The position numbers and the translations under genes are program-made. DNA of 64,000 nucleotides from Adineta vaga (taxonomy: Eukaryota; Rotifera), in the NCBI GenBank assembly GCA_021613535.1, contig CP075493.1, forward strand, positions 16,740,001-16,804,000. The letters run 5' to 3'. How positions within the stretch are numbered: the stretch's first letter is position 1; each line of letters opens with the position of its first letter. Below, in pieces: positions 22,278 through 33,578 of the stretch. The notes under the pieces were generated by a model, which saw only the letters and a list, made by a program, of their open reading frames with translations, was not told the DNA's origin and did not search any database.

Positions 22278-23208
22278 CTATGCTACAATTTGAATCGGTC
22301 CTTTTCTGGTGCGAAGGTCACGCAAACCAGTGCCTGTAGCTTGTAAAGGTATATGTAAAATTGTTCTCACTTGATCACGAAAAGTGGCCGATGAAATGAA
22401 ATAGACAAAAAAAGAGAAAGTATGAGGAAAATAATATGTAGTGTTGACTATTTGAAAAATTGCATCTTCTATAGTCTTTCGATCGCTATCTTTAACTGTG
22501 TAAGTTGTGATAGCTAAGTATATACTTTGTAAACCATATGGAACTGATCCGATGACAATAGAAACTGTTTCAAGAAGAATCATCGATACCAGATGATGTT
22601 GAGCTCGTTGACGAACATTTACGCGCTGTAACATGCTCACATTACGATATGTCAATGCACCAACAATAAACAAGAAAAATATTGGAGCCATGGATAACAA
22701 AACTGGAGCAGTAAAGTATTGAATATATCCTCTTAAATGAGGATTAATTATATTATTACAAATTAGACCTCCTTCCATTGGGAATTTGTTGTGCTAATAT
22801 TATAAGTGGTAGATGGTGCGCGAAGCAAGAGATAAGAATAATAAATGTTACACATCGAGCATTGGTCAAATTACTTAATCGACGAAATTTTTCTTTCTGA
22901 GAAGTTGAGAAAAATTGATTAATAGGCGCGTAACACGTGAATGAAACCGTAAGAAGCGCAAGCACATGAGCAAAATATAAACGACTTCGACACCAATTCA
23001 TATTCATCATTGTCCAATCAATCAAAAATCCTGTTGTAATTATTCTTGAGAGCAAACCTATCGATAAATATGATAAACTAGCACATGAAGTACAAAACAA
23101 TATGTAAGTAGTCAGATGTTGAAGATCAGTTTTGTAGAAGACGATTATATTTGATACATTTCCAAATACATCAAAGGTCAGAAGTAGTATTCCAACATAA
23201 ATATTAAA
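22278..23208 (-). pseudogene. Seven-TM GPCR, frameshifted
   Basis: Minus strand. TM1 (NIYVGILLLTFDVFGNVSNI) opens just after an in-frame TAA (23209-23211), so no start codon is visible. TM2-TM4 follow in one frame, with CYAPINQFF at the DRY position. Near 22780 the frame changes: QQIPNG in one frame must continue as GGLICNNI in another to retain TM5-TM7 (IGSVPYGLQSIYL, then a TM7 region FSFFVYFIS). This is most simply a one-base indel. Missing N-terminus plus frameshift suggests a recent pseudogene; an assembly error would be the alternative. Confidence 0.7.
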
Positions 23209-24984
23209 TTAAACAAGGCCATTTTTTAAATCTATCATGGTACTAGAGTCTCAATCAAACGAATGTAAAGTTATTAAGACGTTCGGGAAAATAAAATTGT
23301 GTCGACTTCTTTTAAACGGATGTATTTAAAAATATCAAGATCGTTGACTACACTCTTGTATGTTTTTTCTTGGTGATTCGTTCAGACCAATCTAGAAACG
23401 ACATGCTCTTTTCCGGTGAATAAGCACAACACACATATTCTTCATTATTAGTGTTCAAAAACTAATCCGCTTTCATGATTTCTTGATAAAAAGATGTATT
23501 TTTGTGACAATTTGATCAATAAAATAAACTAATTTTATGACAGTTATCACATCTCGTACTTTCTTCTTTTCTTTCCAACATATTTAATAGTAAAAAAAGA
23601 AAGAATAAGATGTGTCAGTTGTCATAAAATTACAATATTCGTTTTTAATTGCTAAAAACTTCCGAAGAAAAACAATTTCATTAATCAAATTTTCTCTAAT
23701 GTGAACATCAACAGCGACTAACAAAAAGAGTTCATACTATAGTGAGGTTATCATTTATAAGGGAATTCGTGCATTTCTATAGTTGCTAAATTTCTACCAC
23801 CATTTTTTCATGCACCCTATGGCTTAATATTGATACTGAATTTTTTAAACTTAACTCTTCTGTCTCTTGTATTATTATAAAGTAACTTATTCGATGTCCG
23901 TATGTTTATATAAAATTCTGTAAGATCAGATAAAGATCGTTATTTAAACAATAGGCGATCATATCAAAGAGGTTCTACTGCAGTCTATTTTGTTTTGCGT
24001 CTTGTAGATAGGTTAGTAATAAGAGAGAATACAGCAATATAGATCTCCTTGAATATGTTTTACAAAAAGTTGTTCGAAAATAAAAACGGCGTTCAGCTAT
24101 AGAATACGAATAAAAAACTAAAGACAATGAGAAAGATCCTGTTGATTCTTTTGTGGAACTCACATATATTTGATGGTGTGTGTTAGGTTGTCGCTTTCTT
24201 TTATGTAAACACTCTCAATTCTTGATTTACTTTCTTATACTACAAATATCCTACTTTAAAGATGAACGATTGAAGAAAGAAACACACGAAAGATAATATC
24301 TATTATGTATACTTCATTTTATTTGTTCAATATTGACAAAAAGCGTTACTTTGTTTAATCTGAATATCGGATATTGTATTCTTTCACAAATCCAGACAAC
24401 AACTTTTAGTTCATGCATTTCAATAGTCATTTCAATCCATAATTTCAGCATTTAATCAATTAAAAAATCAGAAGTATCGTTTGGCCTATTGCCAATTCTG
24501 ATAAGAATCTCTGTTTTTTTTTTCTTTCTATCATTTATATGTCATCGTAGTTTAGATGAGATAAGAATCTATTGTATCTTATACGATAACTGCGTAATAA
24601 AACTGATGTTAATCCTAATCAAATAATAAATAACTTAAGTATAACAACATGATTTAGAAAAGAAAATCGAATTTTAAATATCTTAGATTCAATTCTTTAT
24701 GTAAATTGTCGATGTTTTTTCATTGTCTAATATATATGTTTTATTTTTAACGATGAAATGAGTTTCATGTAGAAAAAGACAGATATACATATAAATATGA
24801 TGATCTCATCTTCTTTTTCTCCTTTGTATTTTTTATTTCAAATCTTGTTAAATCGTAACATCATCCTTAATATTTGCAGAATGACGATGTCTTCTTTTTT
24901 TTCTTCATCTTCTTATCTTATCGAATGATGACATGTTTAAATATCTGACTTATTTATTCATTTTCATTTGCAATACGCACAAGA
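23209..24984. other. Gene-free 1.8-kb stretch
   Basis: Very AT-rich, with no ORF showing a domain on either strand. It presumably contains the promoter of the hydrolase at 24985. Confidence 0.55.
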
Positions 24985-26293
24985 ATGTACACTTACATTT
25001 GGATTTGTTTTTTTCTTCTTATAACATGTATTTCTAGTAATAATAATGTTGAATTAAATATAGATGGAACAACAGCCAATGGATGGGAATTTATTCGAGA
25101 TTTATTTCGAGAAAATTTTATCGAAGAACGAGATTTAGGTGGATCATTAGCAATATATTATCAAGGAAATTTAGTTGTTGATTTATCGGGTGGATGGTTT
25201 GATAAATCAAAAACAAAAGCTTATGATAATCATACATTACAATTAGTATTTTCAACAACAAAAGGTTTAGTAGCCACAGCTGTTGCATTGTGTGTTCAAC
25301 GAAATCTTCTTGATTATTCAGAATTAGTTACTAAATATTGGCCTGAATATGGACAAAATGGAAAAGAAAATACAACCGTTGCTGATATTCTTTCACATCG
25401 TGCTGGTTTACCATTTGAATTTTCACCATTTGATGATTATTTAAATTGGACATTGATGATAAATAAATTAGAACAAGGTCAACCTGTATGGAAACCAGGA
25501 TCAACTCATGGTTATCATGCACTAACATATGGATGGTTAGCAGGTGAACTTGTTCGACGAGTTGATCCAAAGAACAGAACATTAGGTAAATTTATTCGTG
25601 ATGAAATTGCAAAACCTTTACAAATCGAATTTTATGTTGGTTTACCATCGGAACAAGAATATCGTGTTTCACCATTAGATTGGAAAATATCAAATGAAAC
25701 TTCATATGATGATTTTAATAAAAATAGTACACATGAAGCAGAAATTCCAGCTGCAAATGGTATAACAAATGCTCGATCATTAGCAAAACTTTATGCAGCT
25801 TTAATTGGTAATGTAGAAAATAATCATTATAAACAAATATTAACAGAAAATATTTTAAAACGAGCAACTAAATCCAATACACCACTTCATGAAATTGATT
25901 TTGTTTTGAATGTTACGACAACATTTGCTATGGGATTTTTTCTAATGGATGATGTATTTCCATTACTTGGACCGGGCGTATTTGGTCATCAAGGTTAGAT
26001 TTCTTTTTCTTATTTATTATTTTATGTCATTTTTTGTTTTGTTTTGTTTTATTAAAGGACTTGGAGGTAGTATTGGATTTGCTGTACCTGATAAACAACT
26101 TGCATTTGCATATGTTGTGAATCGATTGGATACTCAAATAATGGATACTGATCATCGATATAAATCAATGATTAAAGATATTGCAACAATGATTAATCGG
26201 AATCATGCTAAAAGTCTTTTCAACAATTTTTCTTTTCATCTTATTACTTTTTCTTGTTTTACTTTATTTTTCATCAAATCTTTTGTTGAGTAA
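24985..26293 (+). CDS. Secreted serine-beta-lactamase-like hydrolase 1
   Basis: Two exons, 24985-25993 and 26058-26293, give 414 aa. A signal peptide covers residues 1-18 (WICFFLLITCISS). The serine hydrolase fold shows the SxxK nucleophile motif in FSTTKGL, a tyrosine motif in HGYHALTYGWL and the third motif FGHQGLGGS, split by the intron. This is the class C beta-lactamase / esterase superfamily (CubicO, LACTB-like); animal members are mostly esterases or proteases of unknown substrate, not antibiotic hydrolases. Several N-x-S/T sequons and a hydrophobic C-terminus (HLITFSCFTLFFI) suggest a secreted or membrane-anchored enzyme. It converges on the acyltransferase gene, with a hairpin in the 99-bp gap. 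Confidence 0.85.
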
Positions 26294-26338
26294 TTGAATA
26301 CATATACACTTAACAACATGACATATTCTTTACTTGAT

Positions 26339-26390
26339 AGGGTGTGGGTAGGTTAAGAGTATAGCCTGACCCACACCTACACGCACTACA
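26339..26390. repeat. TGTGGG hairpin, copy 6, between convergent genes
   Basis: AGGGTGTGGGTAGG arm, loop TTAAGAGTATAGCC, TGACCCACACCTACACGC arm. It lies 46 bp after one stop codon and 3 bp from the stop of the opposing gene, so both transcripts must end in or near it. Confidence 0.85.
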
Positions 26391-26392
26391 TG

Positions 26393-28561
26393 TTACAACT
26401 GATTGAGTGGAAATTGTTTAAAAATAATATTACCGATATATCGAGCGCCATACTTCGTTGTATGTTCACCATCATATGAAATTATTTTTCCTTCTTCAGT
26501 AAAGATAGGACATGTACCATTATCATAGACACATGTCATACTCAACACATCGACAAATATTAATGGATTTAGAATTCGTTTCATCATTGTATTTAATTTG
26601 ACAAATTTATTGAGTGGTGGTAGGAATTGTTGTACACGATACTTATAGGATTTATGTATAAATAACATTCGATTCACTAGGCCAAAATTTTTCACCCCTA
26701 TGACAAAGAGTTTTTGACTTTGACTTAGCTGTAGTGATTTTATTGTCGTTGGCAATCGTTGAGCACTCCATTCAAACCAATGAGCTGCTAAAATTATAAC
26801 GTTTGCTTGTTTGATAAGTGGTAGTGCAAGTCTAATATCGTTATCATTGATACAAAGTTGTCTTTGTGCTGACGGTATCCATTGAAGTCGATCTTCGGGA
26901 CCCATATAAATCTGACAAAAGACTCGAACATAATGACAACGTACTTCGTAGTCAGGTAGAAAGTGTGTTTCTACCATCATGTTTATGAAATCTTGAGCAA
27001 AACTATCACCTATAAGTAAAAGTCTTCGATTAGTCGTTGCTGATTCAACAGAAAACGTTCGATGCGCTTCCATAAGGTTATTAAATCTTCGGGTTACATA
27101 GTTGGAAAGTTCGATGGGTTCAATATCTTGCATATATGTATCTACTTCTTCTTCTTCTTCTAGGTTCAATGATCGGTTATGTCCTGATTTGGTAGCAATT
27201 ACTGATCGATGATCAGCAGTGCGAATAAGAAACACTGCAATAAGAACTAAAAGTAATGCTCCTACTGCTGAACCAAAGAATATCTGTTTCTGAGTAAAGA
27301 GAATTCGATTTCGAAATGGTTGTTCAACTACGATGTAGGTTAAAGTAGCAAGTAGAAAAACGGCACCAACAACGAGCATGATATTTGAGACATTTGTCAT
27401 TGTAATTCGTTGTAGACGAAGATAAACCAATAAAGGTTGATGCCAAAGATATACACTATAAGAAATTCGACCTATCCAACATAATAGTCGTGTAGATAAT
27501 AGACGTCCCACTACAGTATCTCGATTTCCATAAATAATAATCAAAGCTGTTCCAAACGTAGGTACTAAAGTGTAACAATTGGGAAATGGAGGAATAGAAC
27601 GATTGTCAAGTAATACTACAGATGCAATGATTAACGATATTCCAATTAAAGCAAAAATCTGCGCCCGAATGTTGGATGATTTCTTAGAACTAACAAATAT
27701 CGATAGTATAATTTTCAAAATAAATCTTTCAATTAAAAAACACTTTCTCGTAGATATGTTAGTGGATATTAGCAATCAAAAATGATTTTATGTACTACTG
27801 TTACCAACTAATCTCAAGCATATCTTCGATTAAAATTAGTCGATTAGAATAGAGAAAGATAATACATACATGACAGAATCATTGGATTTCAAGTAGAATG
27901 CTACGAAAGCACCAAGTAACAATTCCCAAATACGTCCAATAGGCATATAAAACGATGCCCAAGAATGTTGTAGAAACATGTAAAATGTCATATTGGAGAT
28001 TGAGTGAATGTTTCCACCCCATTGTGCAAAACAAAAGCTAAGTAATGCAAGATATCCGAGGAGAACAAACAAATAACGTCGTTTTCTGGCAAATAGGTAG
28101 CATAGTAAGGGAAAGAGAAGGTAGAACTGTTCTTCGACAGCCAAACTCCATGTGTGAACTACTGGATTGAATTCCGTTGGATGAGAGAAGTAATTATCAT
28201 CTTTCCACCAAAAGAATATGTTCGATGAAAAAGTGGCAATAAAGATCAGAGAATAACCAAATTCTCTTAATTGACTAGGTGGCATCCATTGATAGGCAAA
28301 ATAACAAGTAATATATGAAATAACATACAATGCCGGTAAGATTCGACGGCAACGTTTTTCATAGAAACCAATGAGTGAAAATGTTCCTCCACTGAGCTCG
28401 GTATCGATAATTAATGTTATCAAATAGCCGCTAATAACAAAAAATATATCAACACCAACATAACCTCCTGGAACCAAGAGAACAAAGCCTGCATGATACA
28501 AAATAACTGGCAATATAGCAAGTGCTCGCAATCCGTCGATTTCTTTTCGATAAATAAGCAT
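26393..28561 (-). CDS. Acyltransferase-3 (OafA/YrhL-like) with C-terminal SGNH domain
   Basis: Two exons (28561-27870 and 27689-26393) join in phase to 662 aa. The N-terminal half is a multi-TM acyltransferase-3 domain with signature EIDGLRALAILPVILYHAGF, GGYVGVDIFFVISGYLIT and TWSLAVEEQFYLLFPLL. After about ten TM helices, the C-terminal part is an SGNH hydrolase-like domain: LLIGDSFAQDF carries the GDS nucleophile block and YDGEHTTKYGARY the D-x-x-H block. Bacterial proteins of this layout O-acetylate cell-surface polysaccharides. Animal acyltransferase-3 proteins (NRF-6/oac type) usually lack a C-terminal SGNH and begin with an NRF domain, which is absent here, so a bacterial origin is plausible. 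The single 180-bp intron argues against contamination. Confidence 0.85.
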
Positions 28562-29166
28562 GGTCAATACTGCATAGAGACAAATGTATATAAAATCAAG
28601 ACGATTGTACGCGAACTAGTTGATTTGATTGATGAATATGAGAACTGAAAAAAAAGAAAAAAAATTTACATTTTGAAATTGTTATGGACGAGAAAATATA
28701 ATTGAAATGTCTTCCCACACAAATGAATAGAATAAATGAGAAAGAAAAAGCAGTCAATTTCAAATCCTAAAGTTTACTTAAGAATTGGAAGAAAGTATAA
28801 AGAAAGACATTTTATTGATTTCTAGAAAGACTTATTAAAGTTTTTCTCTTTCGCGGAGTAATTGCGCAAACAAGTTTCTATTCATGTAGTGAAAATAATC
28901 AAACATAAACATGTCTTTGTCCACCAAGTTATTTTGAATCTCATCTTGAGGGTGAGGATGCGTGCAAGTCAGTGTTTCTATCCACCTTCACTCACAACCA
29001 CCATTTTTTTTCATCAAATAATGACAATTACAAGGGTCACAATGATAATTATGAGGAAAAAAATAAAAATATCTAGAAAGTTGAACATAGGATTTAAGAT
29101 GAAGAAGGAAAGGTATGACTAAAATTGTGAGAGAGAGAAAATAAGATTGATTATTGTCAGTTTCTT
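28562..29166. other. Intergenic with hairpin
   Basis: Upstream of the acyltransferase and downstream of the glutamate receptor (same strand). It contains hairpin copy 7; nothing else recognised. Confidence 0.5.
28946..29000. repeat. TGTGGG hairpin, copy 7 (diverged)
   Basis: ATCTTGAGGGTGAGGATG arm and TCCACCTTCACTCACAACC arm. The ATCTTGAGGGTG end is the shared family terminus. Confidence 0.65.
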
Positions 29167-30947
29167 TTATGTAACAACTAACGTGCGATCCTCGTCGATG
29201 AGTATCTCCTTGATGGGTATAGTTGTTGAACTTGTATTTTGTTTTATATTTCTACTTTTAATCGAGTTACGTAGATTGTCACACATCACTTTGCCAAAAT
29301 TTTGTTTTAAACGAATCGAATCATGCTTTGCTTTAGATAAAAATTCGAAAAATGCAATAATTATAGCAAGGCCGAGACCAAAAATCAATACATAAAAGAC
29401 ACCGGCCATGTTAGATAAATGTAATTGCATCATAGATCTTAAATCTTTTTTCGTTTGTAGCTTCGTACATTCGGATCTTTCATAGAACCATTTCTGTTTG
29501 AGTTGTTTAAGAAAACCGTTGTCATGAAGTTCAAGTATGGCAATATTAATTGCTTTACGTAAGTCAGATTTCAATGGTGTTGCGATACCATATTCTTTCG
29601 AATTAATATCTACATGAATGGCCATGGTATCACAAGGAAGATGTTCATTGGTATATTCATTAAATGTAGATTCTGCAAGAAAGACATATCTTCCTAGAAA
29701 ATTGAAGGTTTTAAACATAAAAAACAATTTCAATATAATCAAATGTACCTTTTGCTTGTCGTACTTTTTCAATTCCGGCACGGTATGATGATACGAAAGC
29801 ATCGTCTTTATGCTTTTGCATAAAATTCCACATATTTTGAATCATATCATTATTTGATTTATTAAAAAAATTCATGGTTGAACTATCTTTTAATATTCCA
29901 TATCGAATTGTAGTTTGTTTCGAAAGATCTTCTAATGATTCTATAGGTAATATCATTCTTGAGGAAAAAGGATATAATGCGATCAAACTAGCAATATATA
30001 TTGAGAAGAAAATTAAACAAAATAACCACCAAACACTGATAGCAACACGACCTATAAAATAATACAAACTATGTCAAATAAAAATCATTGAATATATATA
30101 TTTAGATGAAAATACCTGCGATTGAACGAGAAATATTCCAATGCATGAAACAAGTCAATGGAAAACAAAGAGCAGTGCACATTGAAAATGTATCATGTTT
30201 GTTTTGAGGATAAGATTCATAATTTATAATTCGATTGATAAATAATAAGATAATACTAACGAGAATATACGAAAGAAGAACATAAAACCATACAGTTTTG
30301 GACATGGGAAATAAGAAGAAGAATAATTCCTATATTCAAAAATTAATAATATGATAAATTTAGTTGTAATTTTAACAAATAATATCACCGGTTTCTGTTT
30401 GGCAGACTTTAACATTATCATAGACATGTCAGAGGTCATAATTGATTGTGTAAAATCTACAAATTTCTCACGTGCAGCATTAATGATTAGTGGTGCTACT
30501 GCTAAATCAGCTTTGTGATTTATCAACGCACCCATCATACCATTCCATACTCCATTGGTAGCCCGATGGCCATATTTAGTCTCGATGAGAAATTTATATG
30601 AAATGTTCAATCTTTCATGACATATTGTATGTGCTAAATCAGCAGAATAACCTTCGACCATTGATGGATCAAGTATTGTTCCTTGAGTAATAGTTTGTTC
30701 CGAGAATGTTCCATTGTGATTGTGTTTCAGCATCATAAATGGTTCTTCGAAAATAGTGGTAATTAATCGTGTTCGATTAATCGATAACATTCCATAGTCA
30801 TTCCTTTCATTTCCAAGAATCTCAATTAAAACAAGAGTTTTATACTGATAGAAAAGTTTCTTTCATACTTACTCCATTTATTGGTAATACATGAGAATTT
30901 ATCGTTAATAGAAGACCAATGATGGCAACGTACATGATGAGAATCAT
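29167..30947 (-). CDS. Ionotropic glutamate receptor, no N-terminal domain
   Basis: Five exons (30947-30873, 30820-30389, 30329-30116, 30051-29749, 29693-29167) give a 516-aa frame. A signal peptide (residues 1-22) is followed directly by the S1 half of the ligand-binding domain (YSADLAHTICHERLNISYKF, ADLAVAPLIINAAREKFVDF). M1 is at about 178-203, a re-entrant pore region at 214-240 (CFMHWNISRSIAG), and M3 at 242-266, where SIYIASLIAL occupies the SYTANLAAF position. The S2 half (KEYGIATPLKSDLRKAIN, NGFLKQLKQKWF) and M4 at about 432-455 follow. The large amino-terminal domain of AMPA/NMDA types is absent, as in short metazoan or prokaryote-like receptors. Probably a plasma-membrane, ligand-gated cation channel; ligand not predictable. 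Confidence 0.88.
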
Positions 30948-31907
30948 TTATAGTTTCTATTAAATTAATCTAGAAAAGATTATTGTTAATAAATATAAAG
31001 TAAACGATATGGAAACGCATTTTTTCCGACTATCTCTTTTAGGGAGTCATAATATATCATTGATATCTATATAAGACTTAACTCGAACAAAACAATTTTT
31101 CTTCTACGAGATATAAACAAAGAGAGAACACACTTCTTTATGAAAATAGATTATTTGGAGAAGACAACCGAGAAGAACGTTTATCGTCAACAAGACAAAT
31201 CCATTATGTACTGAATGAGATTTGAGAAGAAAATAAAAAAATTAGTAGAACAAAATGTAGGTATAATATGCGCTGATGACAAATGATTATATGATAGCAT
31301 AATCATAGTATTGAAGAGTACAGTTTAATAGCCAATATTTTCTTTGTTCGCCTTCTTGTTGTTATCTCTTTCTCTTAATTCTTTTCTCAAATAAGTTAAA
31401 CATCTGTAGTCCATCTTGCTATAATTATCTACGTTATATATCGTTTTTTTTTCTTTTCTTTCTTTCTTTCTTTCTTTCTTCTTTTTGTGTGTTTGAGAGT
31501 ATATCAATAACTAATAATTCATTTATAACTGTACTGTTTCTTATATGTATCAATGAAATATATTTTCTTTCGAAAAAAAACGCAGAAGAAAAATATCGAC
31601 AACAACAAGATTCAGTTTTTTCATGTTTACGTTAAGCTGCAGAGAAATATTAAAGTAATTTTACCACTAGATTGCATCATCTTCAGGGTGTGTTTGTGGA
31701 TACTATATCCATCTAACACCCACACCCATCTGTCTACCTCTGTCGAATAATAAAGATAGACGAATACTTGCGTATATCATAGGTAGGAAGAATCTACCAA
31801 TCTTTTTTTCATATCTATTTCGAATACGTATATCTCTATAAGAAGGTTATTTGTTTTTTTTTCTTCAAAAATAAATTTTTGTTTTAGAAAACAAGTAAAA
31901 AGACTGA
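30948..31907. other. Intergenic with microsatellite and hairpin
   Basis: No gene. A (CTTT)n tract near 31445-31485 and hairpin copy 8 at 31682-31730 are the only structured elements seen. Confidence 0.5.
31682..31730. repeat. TGTGGG hairpin, copy 8
   Basis: CTTCAGGGTGTGTTTGTGG arm and ACACCCACACCCATCTG arm. About 180 bp upstream of the interrupted ART gene. Confidence 0.7.
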
Positions 31908-33175
31908 ATGGAGAATAATCATTTTATTAATAATACTTTCGAAGAACTTGATGATGCGAATCGTAATCCAATAATTGGCTATGAGAATTTATCTGCTATG
32001 ACATTAGAAGACTCGATAAAAGAAATAATTCCATTAGTTTCCGAAGTCAAAGATTATGTATCAAGAGCTAAACTCAAATGTAAAAAACATTCAACTTCAT
32101 TGACTGAAGATGAATCCGCATCAATATATCTTTATTCAATGCCAATATCGTTTTTTGGTTGTCTTAATGAATCTCTTCGAGCAAAAAATCGGCAAGCTCT
32201 CAAACCATGGTTTACTTTTTTAAAATTATTCTTCAATGCTCTTGAAAAACTTCCGTCAACAAATGCAACTATCTGGTGAGGTGTTTCCGATGACGTCGGT
32301 TCAATCTTTGCTGACAGTCTAAATCGAATATGGTGGAGTGACAATTCTTGTTCGAAAAATCTCGCAGTAGTTGAAAGATATTTAGGACAGACAGGTACTG
32401 TGTTTGCTATTGATACAATTAATGGTAAAGATATTTCAACATATTCAACATTTCCAAAAGAAAAAGAAATCATTCTTATGCCTGGTACACATGTTACTCC
32501 GAAATGTCAATCATTAAATTTTGACAATCGATTTTTTCTTATTCATCTAAAAGAAGAAAGGTTAGCCTCGAATGTTCAAAACAAAGCTATATTGATACAA
32601 AAGAATCATCTTTTTCTATCATAGTGAATTAGAACTAAATGTAAATCAGCGATTGGAAGTTGTATATCAGGTAAATCAAGAAAAGAATAGCATCAAACTC
32701 TTCATTATTCTTCCCTCTTTTTTTCTTAGATTAATCCAAGAATTTCTGCAGGATTTTCTTTCGTTAATTATTTTAATAATTTGTTTGGTAGTAATGTAAC
32801 ATATGTGGCCATAGTGGATATTCAACATCTGACAATCAATAGATTTATATCTGTTTTCATATCGAAATCTTGTCATTAGAAACTATTCGTCTGGCAATCA
32901 GAAAAGAACTCAATCTTTCCATAGAAGATCATTGGGAAAATGTTACAAACAATAAATTGTATAAAGTTTTATATCGATCTGTTCATGAACAAAAACGTTC
33001 AACTGCTTTTGAATTTCTAACGATTATTTCACAAGATCGAACATGGTTGATTCCTAACTATAAAATTGAAGCTAATCGTTCATTTATTGTCACAAGAGAA
33101 CGTAAGATTATGTCTCAAATATATGGTGGTAATCTTTGGACAGATGAAAATGGACAAAAATATTATCCCCAATAA
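31908..33175 (+). pseudogene. ADP-ribosyltransferase gene with one nonsense codon at the catalytic Arg
   Basis: Four exons (31908-32560, 32625-32670, 32730-32790, 32880-33175) join in phase to a 351-codon frame, open except for a single TGA at 32277-32279. The ART domain (about 30-215) reads NATIW, the stop, GVSDDVG, then WWSDNSC, GQTGTVFAI and the E-x-E block FPKEKEIILMP. In paralogues here the position after the aromatic residue is the catalytic Arg (FRG, YRG, YRA), so the stop falls where Arg is expected; CGA to TGA would be one transition. The C-terminal 135 residues (VYQINPRIS, AIRKELNLS, WENVTNNKLY) belong to no family I know. No other lesion is seen, so the mutation looks recent, or is an allele, sequencing error or readthrough site. 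Confidence 0.75.
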
Positions 33176-33272
33176 ACGACTTTCATACAATGTGATAATA
33201 ATCTGATATTTTCTTTTATCCATATTTTGACTTATGAGATAAATGATTAGCGCATTGCTTTGAAGATCTCAC

Positions 33273-33350
33273 CATCTTGAGGGCGTGGATGTGAATACAA
33301 GAGACCGTCATCTACACCCACACCCATCAGTTAATATTCACCCACCCGTT
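33273..33350. repeat. TGTGGG hairpin, copy 9
   Basis: ATCTTGAGGGCGTGGATGTG arm, TACACCCACACCCATCAG arm, and an additional CACCCACCCG tail. About 100 bp 3' of the interrupted ART gene. Confidence 0.75.
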
Positions 33351-33578
33351 AAATCGAACTGTGGTCTATTTTTGTCGAGAGTAAAAATATTAAAAATTGT
33401 TTTTTCTTAAATAGCGTATATGTTATTTTCAGAAGTGAATACAAAAGATAAAAAGGACTGAAATAAGAGGTAGAATAAAGTGCATCCATCAGCTTGCCAT
33501 TTTCTCATTGTAATAGATAAAAATAGTGTTATAAATATTTAAAGTAACAATAAATTAGGTTTCAATATACCTATAGTA

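Noticed and set aside
24985-26293. Calling the hydrolase an antibiotic-resistance beta-lactamase
   Set aside because: The fold is shared with animal esterases and LACTB-type proteins; a eukaryotic signal peptide and intron make a resistance role unsupported.
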